NCBI GenBank assembly: GCA_964030475.1
Contig: CAXIPT010000018.1
Location: 266,739-330,738 of the forward strand
Reading direction: 5' to 3'
Source: Tethya wilhelma
Taxonomy: Eukaryota; Porifera; Demospongiae; Tethyida; Tethyidae
DNA: 64,000 nucleotides
The notes under the pieces are model-generated. The model worked only from the letters and a program-made list of their open reading frames with translations. It was not told the DNA's origin and did no database searches. The position numbers were made by a program, and so were the translations under genes. This document shows positions 31,604 to 42,280 of the stretch, piece after piece (position 1 is the first letter of the stretch; each line of letters begins with the position of its first letter).

Positions 31604-34423
31604 TATAAAACATCAGTGTCTTCAGAGCATATCACTACAGATTCATACCCCTCTTCTGCTGCATGATTAGCATGCAATAGTAGGCGACCATCAGCTTCTT
31701 CTTGGTAGCACTGGAGACCAGAAAATTCCATGCTTCCTTGAAAGGTTATTTTGAAGCATTTCTCACCAGTAGTTGCATACAACACCTTCTCATGCAGTTT
31801 CTCTCTGCAATGTGCTTTCCTCCATTCACTGACAATGAAGGCAATCAGTGTTGATTTGTTTGATATTCTTGACAAGAAAGATCTCCACTGTCTTACAATT
31901 TGTGTGCTTGTAATGCTATCTAGCTGATGCCCCGTTTCTTCACCTCGTACTGATCGCTCACTGTTTTTGATAGAATTTTCCTGGTAAACGTCAAACACAA
32001 CATCTATCCGTTTGCTTTGGCTACCTTCTCGTAGTGCCATTGATAATACTGCAATAGCAACATCTCCAAATGTAGTTTGGTCTCCTTTCACCCTCTGAAC
32101 CAAATTCATTCCATCAATTACTGAGGCAGAATTTTCTGGAAACTGCTCTGCTATTGCTACATTTTTCTGGAGAGTTGTAGCTAAAGAGGCTTTGTTTGTC
32201 TTTCTCAATAGGCCATCAGGAGTAGACAGAGCCCAGGGTAATGGTCCAAGTGGATGAGAGAGAATATTTTCCATCTTGAGATCCCGTCCTTGTGCCATTA
32301 CTATGATACGACCAAACAGGGACCTGTCTGCTTTCAAAATAATCACTCTCCCATTTGACTTAACCTCCTTCTTCTTACACAAATTGCTGAAGGTTTTCAA
32401 TTTATTTTTTGTGATTGGGTCATGAAATTTCTTTATCGGTGGATCCTTTTCTAGCCTCTCACCTTTGAAAGCAGAATAACATTGCTCACCAACTTCATGT
32501 GCCTTCATCAAGTCAGACAAGATATCACTAGGAGCTATTCTTGCAGTGGAGATGCTCACTAAGCTTTGGTTTGCTGCAAAAGGGTTTACCCATCCTTGGA
32601 TAAGCTGTAACACTGAAGATACTGCTTCTGTATCTTTTTCCATTCTTCTCGCTTGAAGCTCAGGGTGGCAATGTTTGGACTCCTTTCCTTGTACCATACT
32701 TCTAATCTGCCTCAGAAACGCACTACGGTGCTCAGCTGTCAGATAGTATCTTTTGACAGCTCCAGCTTTTAAACTGAAACGAGTTGTACCACCAGGAGTT
32801 TGAGTGTCTTTGTTTACTGTAACTTCGGTTGTCTGATCAATAGGAATGCGTCCAAAGGGGTTATTGTTAGACATTTGCACTGAGAATTGGCCAGCTTGAA
32901 AAGCCTCATACACATAAGGTTTTTCCTCAGACAGATTTGTCATTTCAGCATAGTATGCAGAAAGATACCTGGCATAGTTAACCTTGTCATAGGCAAAGCA
33001 CCATGGTATCATACTTCGTATTGCATAGAGATGCAAATTCCAGTTTCCTTCTCGAGAACCACGCAAAAGAAGAAGTAAGACATTCTCAACCATATCGATG
33101 TAGGACATCCAGTAAGCTGATAGGTCTCCATTATCACAGCGCAAGAACTCCAGGAAAGAACTCCACAGGGTCATAAGCTTGGTTAACGCTGTACTGTTCA
33201 ACAATCCATCAAATGTTTGCTGATTGAGATCACACGTTATGCACTCAACTTTATTGATAAACACCTTGATAGTAGAACTAGCCTCCAGATCATTCTCTGC
33301 CCAAAGCAAGAATTCTGCCCACACCATTTTCATTAGTGCTTCATAGATGTATTTGTGCACTCGGACAGCTCGATTGTAGTGTTTGCCATCTAGGACTCCA
33401 TTGATGGATCCTTCAGCAACTATTCCAGCTTCTATGCAGATATCCTTTAGACCAGCATCTCGAAATCGTTTTCCTATTATCGATAACATGTTGCAAATGA
33501 CATGGAATGTGCCCATTCTAAGAACAACATTTGAGAACTGGTCTTTTCGTTTCCATACAATTTCAGTTGCTTTAGCATAGATTGCTTGATCAACAACTAC
33601 TACAATGGTTTCTAGGAAGAGATCCTTTCTGATTTCTTCTGACTTGTTAAGAACTTCGAAAATTGTGTTTAACTCTGTAGCTGGGGCATTGATTGTTGGC
33701 AAATATCCAATAACATCTTTGGAAACTGGCTCTTCATTTCTAGTTAGAATGTTAAAACCAGTCCAGCTGGGGATAGCTTCACCAGAAATCCTTGCAAGAA
33801 TCCAAACCAGATTTTTCTTGCGTGCAACTTGAGCTGCTTTTAAACTTTCTTGGCCATGATTCTCCTTCGTTAGGAGTGGTTGAGGGCCTACACGCACACC
33901 TGCTACATACACACTCAGTTCTTTCTGCTCAACACTGATCGATCTTCTTTTGTGCTTTTTTTCAATGCGAGGAAGTTCAGCTCTGGGGAGATGAGGTCCA
34001 AAAACATTTGCTTGTACAGCAATGCCATTGACTCGATGTGAAGTGCCCTTTCCAGTGAGAGTCTCTTCAAGTCGATCTATATTATCCCAAGCCAGATTCG
34101 TGAAGACGTACGGTATGATAGAGGCTGGAAGTGGAATTTTCTGGTTGAGACTTGTTGCTAGCTTTTGAAGGCACAAAGCAGTTTCATTCTCTTCTAGCTG
34201 AGAGTAGGAGACACCATGGCCCAACTTGTTAAGCATCTGGAGGATCTCTACATTTCCAGTCAGGGTTTTGACTGCATATGGGAGCAGCATATGCTTTGGT
34301 GGTTTATGTTTCCCACATGTTACAGCATATATAAGATCCTGGCTGAATGACTGTAGTAGAGTGCTGACTCTGTTAGACAGAGTTTTGGCATCAGGATCAC
34401 CAGTGATGAGACCAATCAGAAAC
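31603..34423 (-). CDS. Academ-type transposase, central part, truncated at the assembly join (copy 1)
   Basis: The frame is open to the N at 34424 and matches residues 379-1317 of the complete frame at 39460-43413. The few residues read beyond the N belong to unrelated sequence. It ends at SEDTDVL, stop. See the full-length entry for domains. The truncation is an assembly artefact, not a mutation. Confidence 0.8.
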
Positions 34424-34424
34424 N
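34424..34424. other. Assembly join (single N)
   Basis: It separates copy 1 of the 3744-bp duplicate from an unrelated 4.1-kb contig. Confidence 0.9.
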
Positions 34425-35195
34425 TTTTTACCGCACTGCCCATTCCTACACTACTTATTTTTTCAAAATTTTTACTACTTGTTCATTCACTTTTTTCAAC
34501 ACTACAGTGTGGAGACTATCAGAGACTGGTTAGTCCCTACAAAAAGCTTGAGTCATGCACTTCAGTATGCTAGAGGCTAGTGCGCATGCGCATAATAATG
34601 CCACGTGGATAATGACCTTTGAACTCTACCTACAAAGATGGCTGCATTGAAGTACATGAATTTATACCGTCACTAAGTTTCAAAGCTTTCTAGTTTTTGT
34701 TCAGGCCTATTTACGATGAAAACGAGTATAAAGGAACGTACTACCCAAGAAAAGAACTTACTTTGTGGCGTCAAAGTTGGCTCAACACTTTCTGGTTCTC
34801 TGGAAATCGTTTTCAAGTAAGTCAGTTAGAAGGAAGTTAGGAGAACAAAATTGCACTAGTGTGGCTTCCCGTAAGCGCTCTCTCTACGAGTGATCAGAAA
34901 AGTTTGGGCAAAGTTTAAGCCTTTCATGCAGTTGGTTTTCTGTCAAGGAGAGCCTCTGAGCAAGTTTGAAGCCTCTACTTTGTGTTGTTAGATTTTTATG
35001 GCGATAAATATTTTGTATTGTGTCTATGGGACAGTCGGCCCATTCCTACTATACGTACTACCGTACGTATGATAGTGGCCAACATTTTGTATGGTGTCTA
35101 TGGGACAGTCGGCCCATTCCTACTATACGTACTACCGTACGTATGATACGGGGTTGACACAATACAATAACTGTCAAAGGTGAACAAATGACACA
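34425..35195. other. Non-coding DNA with a 74-bp tandem duplication
   Basis: 35010-35083 and 35084-35154 are near-identical units containing the dyad ATACGTACTACCGTACGTAT. The leftmost bases (ACCGCACTGCCCATTCCTAC) resemble the complement of 2024-2047. No gene seen. Confidence 0.6.
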
Positions 35196-36775
35196 AAAAC
35201 TAAGAAATGACAAGTATATTAAAAGTGTTATGAAAAATCCTCTCCACTATGATAATAGTTCTTATAAAAGCTTTTTTGAAGGCTTGCAATGTTTCATTGC
35301 TGGTTATTGCATGAGGAAGGGAATTCCAGGCACAAATTGAGGACGGGTAGAAAGAGTAAAAGTACAAGTCAGTCCTAGCAAATGGCTGCAGCAGTGTAGA
35401 CTGTGCAACTGATCTTGTTCTTCCAGCAGCAGGTGCTATATCCTCTCGAGAGGATGGAAGGGAGGAGCAGAATGAAATGCCATTTACTATACTATATAGC
35501 TAGTATTGTTTCAGATGCCGTCTCCTGACTGCAAGGGACTGGAGCTCTGCTTTCTCCAGGAGATCACTGTAGTCACCAATCCTATCCCATTGCTTCAGAC
35601 AGATCTTCAAAGCGAAGTTCTGTACTCTCTCGAGCTTGTCCATGTCCCTTTTGAGGTACGGGTCCCACACACAACAAGATGGGGACGTACTAGCATTTTA
35701 TATAGATAAAGGAGAGTGTCTGGGTGAGAGCCATGAGAGAATCTCCGATAAAGAAGACCAAGAACCCTCCTAGCATTCTGGCAGACAATGTTAACATGAG
35801 CAGACCAGAAGCCATTACTGCTGAAAGTTACACCGAGGTACTTAAAAGAAGTCACACTATGAAGTGCATGATCATTCACCATAAGTTGAGCATCTGGTAA
35901 ACTGGATTGCAATTTCCTCGAAAATAACATATAACAACATTTGGTAGTATGAAGTCTCAACTAATGGTCATTGGTCCACACACTAATGGCATCGATGTCC
36001 CATTGGAGAAATTGATAGTCCAGTGGGGAAAGAATTACTTTGTAGAGAGCTATGTCGTCTGCATAGTATTGACACCTGACCATTTAAGGAGATAGTAGTA
36101 ACTCCATTAATATAGATTAGAAACAACAATGGCCCTAATACAGATCCCTGAGGGACTTCAGACGTTGCTACCAGTTCATTTGACTGACTTCCGTTAACCA
36201 CAACAAATTGCTTCCTTTCACTAAGGTAACTATGAACAAGATTGAAAATGTAGGGATTCACATTGATGTCACGCAACTTTTGTAGCAAGAGAGCATGGGG
36301 TACTGAATCAAAAGCTTTACTCAGGTCAAAGAAAACAGAGGCCACTTCATGACCTTGATCCAATGCCTCAAGTATGCCATTGGATAGGGCAAGTAAGGCT
36401 GAGGTTGTAGACTTTCCTGGAGAGAATCCAAATTGACACGATGAAATAGGTGCATGTACCTCAAGGTGATCGGAGAGGATAGCATGTAGGATTCTTTCAA
36501 ACACCTTGCTTAGGATTGGAAGGATTGAAATGGGTCTGCAATTCTGTGGATTGGAATTATTTCCCTTTTTTGGGATGGGTACAACTCGAGTAGTTTTCCA
36601 ACAAGGTGCCTGAACGAATAGACAGGTTGAACAGCTTTGCAACTATTGGGGATATTGTACCAGCTGTTGCCTTGAACATTTTGGCCGACACATGATCTGT
36701 TCCTGAGGATTTGTTTACCTCTAAGCTGGCAATCAGCTTGAAAACCTCGTCTTCTGTACAGGATGGACTAAGGAT
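35196..36775 (-). pseudogene. Non-LTR retrotransposon RT fragment (CR1/Jockey-like)
   Basis: In minus orientation VFKLIASLEVNKSSGTDHVS opens the RT domain. TTRVVPIPKKGNNSNPQNCR, ISILPILSKVFERILH, CQFGFSPGKSTTSAL, SVFFDLSKAFDSVPHALL and EVPQGSVLGPLLFLIYINGV follow. The FADD box region is broken (VSILCRRHSSL). The thumb has VTSFKYLGVTFSSNGFWSAH, and the tail has ICAWNSLPHAITSNETLQAF. Frameshifts lie near 36640, 36050 and 35970. The endonuclease is missing, so it is 5'-truncated. Subfamily assignment is approximate. Confidence 0.8.
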
Positions 36776-36822
36776 TAGTTGTACTATAGGATTAGGATGA
36801 ACTAAGGATTAGTTGTACTATA
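36761..36822. repeat. 34-bp tandem duplication
   Basis: GGATGGACTAAGGATTAG at 36761 is repeated at 36795 with one change. It sits at the truncated 5' end of the LINE fragment. Confidence 0.8.
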
Positions 36823-37117
36823 GAGACATGCAGATCCCGCGGGCTCTCACTAACATATATATAAGGCTTAAGTTCACTGATTCATTGATAGAGTTATAGG
36901 CTAGGTTTCTTCACTCAGCCTGGTTTTCTTACTGACCTAGACTCTGGCTTGGACCACAGTCAGTCAGGCTAACCACATGCACTGAACCATAGGGGAATTC
37001 AGCATTCACTGATTCAACACTTTATATAATTCAGTGAAAAGCAAATCTCTTCCCATGTCACAAGCAACCGTCTGCAATTTGAGGAGTTCTAGTAGCTTTC
37101 TCGTTTCACTATGCGCG
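36823..37117. other. No recognised gene
   Basis: Short spacer between the LINE fragment and a gypsy LTR. TATATATAAGG at about 36857 is a TATA-like run without support as a promoter. Confidence 0.4.
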
Positions 37118-37576
37118 TGTAGTGCGCCGAAATCGTGCGCAGAGTTGAGAATCGAAGAAGATAGTTGACGAAGAATCTTAGTAAGTGATAATTGAATACA
37201 TCATGCAAAAAGTGGCCTAGCTTATATACAAAACACACAGGAAGTTACAAAACAGATAAAAGAACTAAAACAGGAAATGCTAAGAAAGTAACATCACAAG
37301 CAATAAGTAAATGCATGAAAAGGTTAATATCCTAGCACAAAAAACATGTTACATCCTGTAGCCTATACATCAATAAAGGTGTTAACACATACATTCAATG
37401 AGCTTGCACACATCAAGTAACATCCTAACATGGTAATAGTTCTCTACTTTACGTACATACATGGAAATATCTAGAACTGCTACATACATCAAAAGTTATA
37501 CATGAAAGCTACATTAGGTCTATCAAAGTACTACAGTAAATAGAGTTAGTCATACAGTCATTACATCACCATTACA
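37118..37576 (-). repeat. Intact 459-bp LTR of a second Ty3/gypsy copy
   Basis: In minus orientation it begins TGTAATGGTGATG and ends GGCGCACTACA, with TG...CA ends. It follows a purine tract (AAGAAGGGGGTGA). It matches 49079-49537 closely and shows the uninterrupted sequence at the Academ insertion site (AGAACTATTACCATG). Confidence 0.85.
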
Positions 37577-37610
37577 TCACCCCCTTCTTTATAGAAATTC
37601 GCCCCGAATT

Positions 37611-38535
37611 TTAATGTGAAGTAAATGGTACAAGGCGGTCTGGTGGTCGGCGTTCTCGAGTAGAACGTCTATTAACTGGGGTGGAATCTTCATCAACAAG
37701 TTCCAATTCAAAGACATGGTGTAGGCGACTGTCTTGAGATACTATCACTGAGTGTTCATCCTCAGCATCACCATCTAGAGGTATTGGTAGATGTAGCCTT
37801 GTTCCTGGCTTGCACAGCTTCAATCGATTGAAATGGACGACTATCGGTTGCCTCTTCCCGTAAACTTCTTTGATACGATAGTCTGCCTCACCAATCCTCT
37901 CAGTCACTTTGAATGGGCCAGTCCATGGGTGGTGGAGTTTCTTAGAATGTCCTGCTGGTACAGCTGGGTTGTGTAGCCAAACTAGTTCTCCAACATTGTA
38001 GGGGTCACCATGGACTCTTCTGTTGTATATCTCACTTTGTTGTCGGTGAGATGTCTCCTGGTTCTTACGTACACCATCGTATGCTTCTGTTAGAGCTTGC
38101 TTCATCTGTAATGCGTATTCACCTACAGGTACTACATTTGGATTCTTGGTACCAAATGCAATATCAATGGGCAACCTTGCTTCCCTTCCAAACATCAGAT
38201 AGAATGGTGTGTATCCGGTAGATGACTGTACGCTTGAGTTGTATGCCATGCACACTTTCCGAAGTCGCTCTTCCCAGTCAAAAGGGTAATCTCGTAGCGT
38301 CGTAGCTAGCATGTGTTTCAAGGTCCTGTTGAACCTTTCGACGAGTCCGTCACATTGAGGGTGGTACAGTGTCGTCCTTGACTTCTCGATTTGGAGTATC
38401 TTGCATACTTCTTTGAGTAGGTCAGACTCGAACTGGCGACCTTGATCTGAGTGTAGCTGTTCTGGAGGGGAGAACCGACAGAATACTTCATCCACCAGTT
38501 TCCGGGCAACAGTCTGTGCTTCCTGATCTGGGATG
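37611..38535 (-). CDS. Ty3/gypsy integrase C-terminal part, second copy (truncated at contig end)
   Basis: Open for 294 residues and still open at the contig edge. The core reads EQLHSDQGRQFESDLLKEVC (second catalytic Asp) and TLYHPQCDGLVERFNRTLKH (catalytic Glu), then GYTPFYLMFGREARLPIDIA. The GPY/F module reads HHPWTGPFKVTERIGEADYR and VVHFNRLKLCKPG. This copy keeps residues lost from the plus-strand element, including VQSSTGYTPF, where that one is frameshifted. Confidence 0.85.
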
Positions 38536-38536
38536 N
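38536..38536. other. Assembly join (single N)
   Basis: It falls inside a gypsy integrase codon and is followed immediately by copy 2 of the 3744-bp duplicate. Confidence 0.9.
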
Positions 38537-41500
38537 ATTTGTGGTAGCTTTTGTTTTTTAAGTGTAAAGTATATAATTATCAGTAAAGTCTTAATTAATA
38601 ATTCATAAACTAAAAATTAGAGTTTCCTTGAAGGGTATTTGATATGTCTATAACATTAAAAATCTTCTTCAATCTCATCATTATCATCAGTCTTCAACTA
38701 CTTCATTACTATCAACTTCAGTTTCACTATCTTCATTGTCTTCCTGGTTTGGCTGGTTCTCACAGTTTTGCAATGTACACATGTCTGTGCATTTGAGTCC
38801 ACTTGCCATGCACTCGCAGTTGGGAAGCTCACATTTCTTTTTACAGGTACATGCAAGTAAATCAAGAATAGCTTGAGGAGCAGGTTGACCATTCATCCAG
38901 TCCACAACTAGATATTCATCAGATTCTTGCTTTTCCATTTTCCAACCCCTACTGACGGGGCTTGGCACATGAGGATTCTGCTCCAGACATCTCCTCCAAA
39001 TTCCAGCTTGGTAGTTAGCTCTTAATGCATGTTTCATTAAACAGTCTTTGCATGGTGGAAGCTGATGACTCTCAATCTCTCCCTTTTTAGCACAGAAAAG
39101 ATTATATCTGAGATCATTGATATTATTGGATGAAACTTTTGGGGCATAGAGACGGCATGTAAACTCTTCAAGTTTCTCTGTAAGTTCCTGAGAGATATCC
39201 CAATCTTGACCTAACTTGAGGAAAGTATCTTGATCCTGCTTGTTGCTAATCAATGATTTCAGTGCTTTTGCTTTTCCTTTGCCTGCAAAAGCACTAACAG
39301 TGTCACATCCAGTGAATGCATGCAAGCCAATAAGAGCTCTGCACACATCTATACCAACTGTAGCAGCAACTTTTCTGATGTCAACAAGTCTTCTCCGAGT
39401 TTTTGTTCCACACTGTTGAAATAAGGATGCTTGTATCCTGTCATGGAATGCTAAGGACATTATAAAACATCAGTGTCTTCAGAGCATATCACTACAGATT
39501 CATACCCCTCTTCTGCTGCATGATTAGCATGCAATAGTAGGCGACCATCAGCTTCTTCTTGGTAGCACTGGAGACCAGAAAATTCCATGCTTCCTTGAAA
39601 GGTTATTTTGAAGCATTTCTCACCAGTAGTTGCATACAACACCTTCTCATGCAGTTTCTCTCTGCAATGTGCTTTCCTCCATTCACTGACAATGAAGGCA
39701 ATCAGTGTTGATTTGTTTGATATTCTTGACAAGAAAGATCTCCACTGTCTTACAATTTGTGTGCTTGTAATGCTATCTAGCTGATGCCCCGTTTCTTCAC
39801 CTCGTACTGATCGCTCACTGTTTTTGATAGAATTTTCCTGGTAAACGTCAAACACAACATCTATCCGTTTGCTTTGGCTACCTTCTCGTAGTGCCATTGA
39901 TAATACTGCAATAGCAACATCTCCAAATGTAGTTTGGTCTCCTTTCACCCTCTGAACCAAATTCATTCCATCAATTACTGAGGCAGAATTTTCTGGAAAC
40001 TGCTCTGCTATTGCTACATTTTTCTGGAGAGTTGTAGCTAAAGAGGCTTTGTTTGTCTTTCTCAATAGGCCATCAGGAGTAGACAGAGCCCAGGGTAATG
40101 GTCCAAGTGGATGAGAGAGAATATTTTCCATCTTGAGATCCCGTCCTTGTGCCATTACTATGATACGACCAAACAGGGACCTGTCTGCTTTCAAAATAAT
40201 CACTCTCCCATTTGACTTAACCTCCTTCTTCTTACACAAATTGCTGAAGGTTTTCAATTTATTTTTTGTGATTGGGTCATGAAATTTCTTTATCGGTGGA
40301 TCCTTTTCTAGCCTCTCACCTTTGAAAGCAGAATAACATTGCTCACCAACTTCATGTGCCTTCATCAAGTCAGACAAGATATCACTAGGAGCTATTCTTG
40401 CAGTGGAGATGCTCACTAAGCTTTGGTTTGCTGCAAAAGGGTTTACCCATCCTTGGATAAGCTGTAACACTGAAGATACTGCTTCTGTATCTTTTTCCAT
40501 TCTTCTCGCTTGAAGCTCAGGGTGGCAATGTTTGGACTCCTTTCCTTGTACCATACTTCTAATCTGCCTCAGAAACGCACTACGGTGCTCAGCTGTCAGA
40601 TAGTATCTTTTGACAGCTCCAGCTTTTAAACTGAAACGAGTTGTACCACCAGGAGTTTGAGTGTCTTTGTTTACTGTAACTTCGGTTGTCTGATCAATAG
40701 GAATGCGTCCAAAGGGGTTATTGTTAGACATTTGCACTGAGAATTGGCCAGCTTGAAAAGCCTCATACACATAAGGTTTTTCCTCAGACAGATTTGTCAT
40801 TTCAGCATAGTATGCAGAAAGATACCTGGCATAGTTAACCTTGTCATAGGCAAAGCACCATGGTATCATACTTCGTATTGCATAGAGATGCAAATTCCAG
40901 TTTCCTTCTCGAGAACCACGCAAAAGAAGAAGTAAGACATTCTCAACCATATCGATGTAGGACATCCAGTAAGCTGATAGGTCTCCATTATCACAGCGCA
41001 AGAACTCCAGGAAAGAACTCCACAGGGTCATAAGCTTGGTTAACGCTGTACTGTTCAACAATCCATCAAATGTTTGCTGATTGAGATCACACGTTATGCA
41101 CTCAACTTTATTGATAAACACCTTGATAGTAGAACTAGCCTCCAGATCATTCTCTGCCCAAAGCAAGAATTCTGCCCACACCATTTTCATTAGTGCTTCA
41201 TAGATGTATTTGTGCACTCGGACAGCTCGATTGTAGTGTTTGCCATCTAGGACTCCATTGATGGATCCTTCAGCAACTATTCCAGCTTCTATGCAGATAT
41301 CCTTTAGACCAGCATCTCGAAATCGTTTTCCTATTATCGATAACATGTTGCAAATGACATGGAATGTGCCCATTCTAAGAACAACATTTGAGAACTGGTC
41401 TTTTCGTTTCCATACAATTTCAGTTGCTTTAGCATAGATTGCTTGATCAACAACTACTACAATGGTTTCTAGGAAGAGATCCTTTCTGATTTCTTCTGAC

Positions 41501-42280
41501 TTGTTAAGAACTTCGAAAATTGTGTTTAACTCTGTAGCTGGGGCATTGATTGTTGGCAAATATCCAATAACATCTTTGGAAACTGGCTCTTCATTTCTAG
41601 TTAGAATGTTAAAACCAGTCCAGCTGGGGATAGCTTCACCAGAAATCCTTGCAAGAATCCAAACCAGATTTTTCTTGCGTGCAACTTGAGCTGCTTTTAA
41701 ACTTTCTTGGCCATGATTCTCCTTCGTTAGGAGTGGTTGAGGGCCTACACGCACACCTGCTACATACACACTCAGTTCTTTCTGCTCAACACTGATCGAT
41801 CTTCTTTTGTGCTTTTTTTCAATGCGAGGAAGTTCAGCTCTGGGGAGATGAGGTCCAAAAACATTTGCTTGTACAGCAATGCCATTGACTCGATGTGAAG
41901 TGCCCTTTCCAGTGAGAGTCTCTTCAAGTCGATCTATATTATCCCAAGCCAGATTCGTGAAGACGTACGGTATGATAGAGGCTGGAAGTGGAATTTTCTG
42001 GTTGAGACTTGTTGCTAGCTTTTGAAGGCACAAAGCAGTTTCATTCTCTTCTAGCTGAGAGTAGGAGACACCATGGCCCAACTTGTTAAGCATCTGGAGG
42101 ATCTCTACATTTCCAGTCAGGGTTTTGACTGCATATGGGAGCAGCATATGCTTTGGTGGTTTATGTTTCCCACATGTTACAGCATATATAAGATCCTGGC
42201 TGAATGACTGTAGTAGAGTGCTGACTCTGTTAGACAGAGTTTTGGCATCAGGATCACCAGTGATGAGACCAATCAGAAAC
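38537..42280. repeat. 3744-bp exact duplicate, copy 2
   Basis: This is the counterpart of 30680-34423 at a constant offset. It continues to the right into the true N-terminal part of the Academ gene, so this copy is the one with correct right-hand context. Confidence 0.9.
38687..39460 (-). CDS. Academ-type protein, C-terminal part, copy 2
   Basis: Identical to 30830-31603. The 257 residues carry GCD...GKGK at 51-63, Cys and His pairs in the middle (CKDCLMKHALRANYQAGIWR), and the CXC tail at 205-234. It lies downstream of the 1317-residue frame, offset by one reading frame, with the ATG overlapping the stop region (TTATAATG). Confidence 0.75.
   Translation of the reverse strand: MSLAFHDRIQASLFQQCGTKTRRRLVDIRKVAATVGIDVCRALIGLHAFTGCDTVSAFAGKGKAKALKSLISNKQDQDTFLKLGQDWDISQELTEKLEEFTCRLYAPKVSSNNINDLRYNLFCAKKGEIESHQLPPCKDCLMKHALRANYQAGIWRRCLEQNPHVPSPVSRGWKMEKQESDEYLVVDWMNGQPAPQAILDLLACTCKKKCELPNCECMASGLKCTDMCTLQNCENQPNQEDNEDSETEVDSNEVVED

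Larger units (their letters stand above)
30680..34423. repeat. 3744-bp exact duplicate, copy 1 (matches 38537-42280)
   Basis: The offset to the second copy is a constant 7857 bases from end to end. All spot checks and both encoded proteins are identical. Copy 1 ends exactly at the N at 34424, and copy 2 begins exactly after the N at 38536. This is contig overlap rather than a biological repeat. Confidence 0.9.
34425..38535. other. 4.1-kb contig probably misplaced between two overlapping contigs
   Basis: It is bounded by single Ns on both sides. Removing it joins two sequences that overlap by 3744 identical bases and completes both an Academ element and a gypsy LTR. Its right end stops inside a gypsy integrase, so its natural neighbour lies elsewhere. 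Confidence 0.8.

Noticed and set aside
32887..33832. Plus-strand frames of 63-75 residues within the Academ gene
   Set aside because: Antisense shadows of the long minus-strand frame, repeated identically in the second copy for the same reason.
36840..36870. TATATATAAGG as a promoter
   Set aside because: No downstream gene or LTR structure in the right place; common in AT-rich DNA.
30680..42280. Segmental duplication of the Academ gene as a biological event
   Set aside because: Exact length equality, identity and N bases at opposite ends fit contig overlap better.
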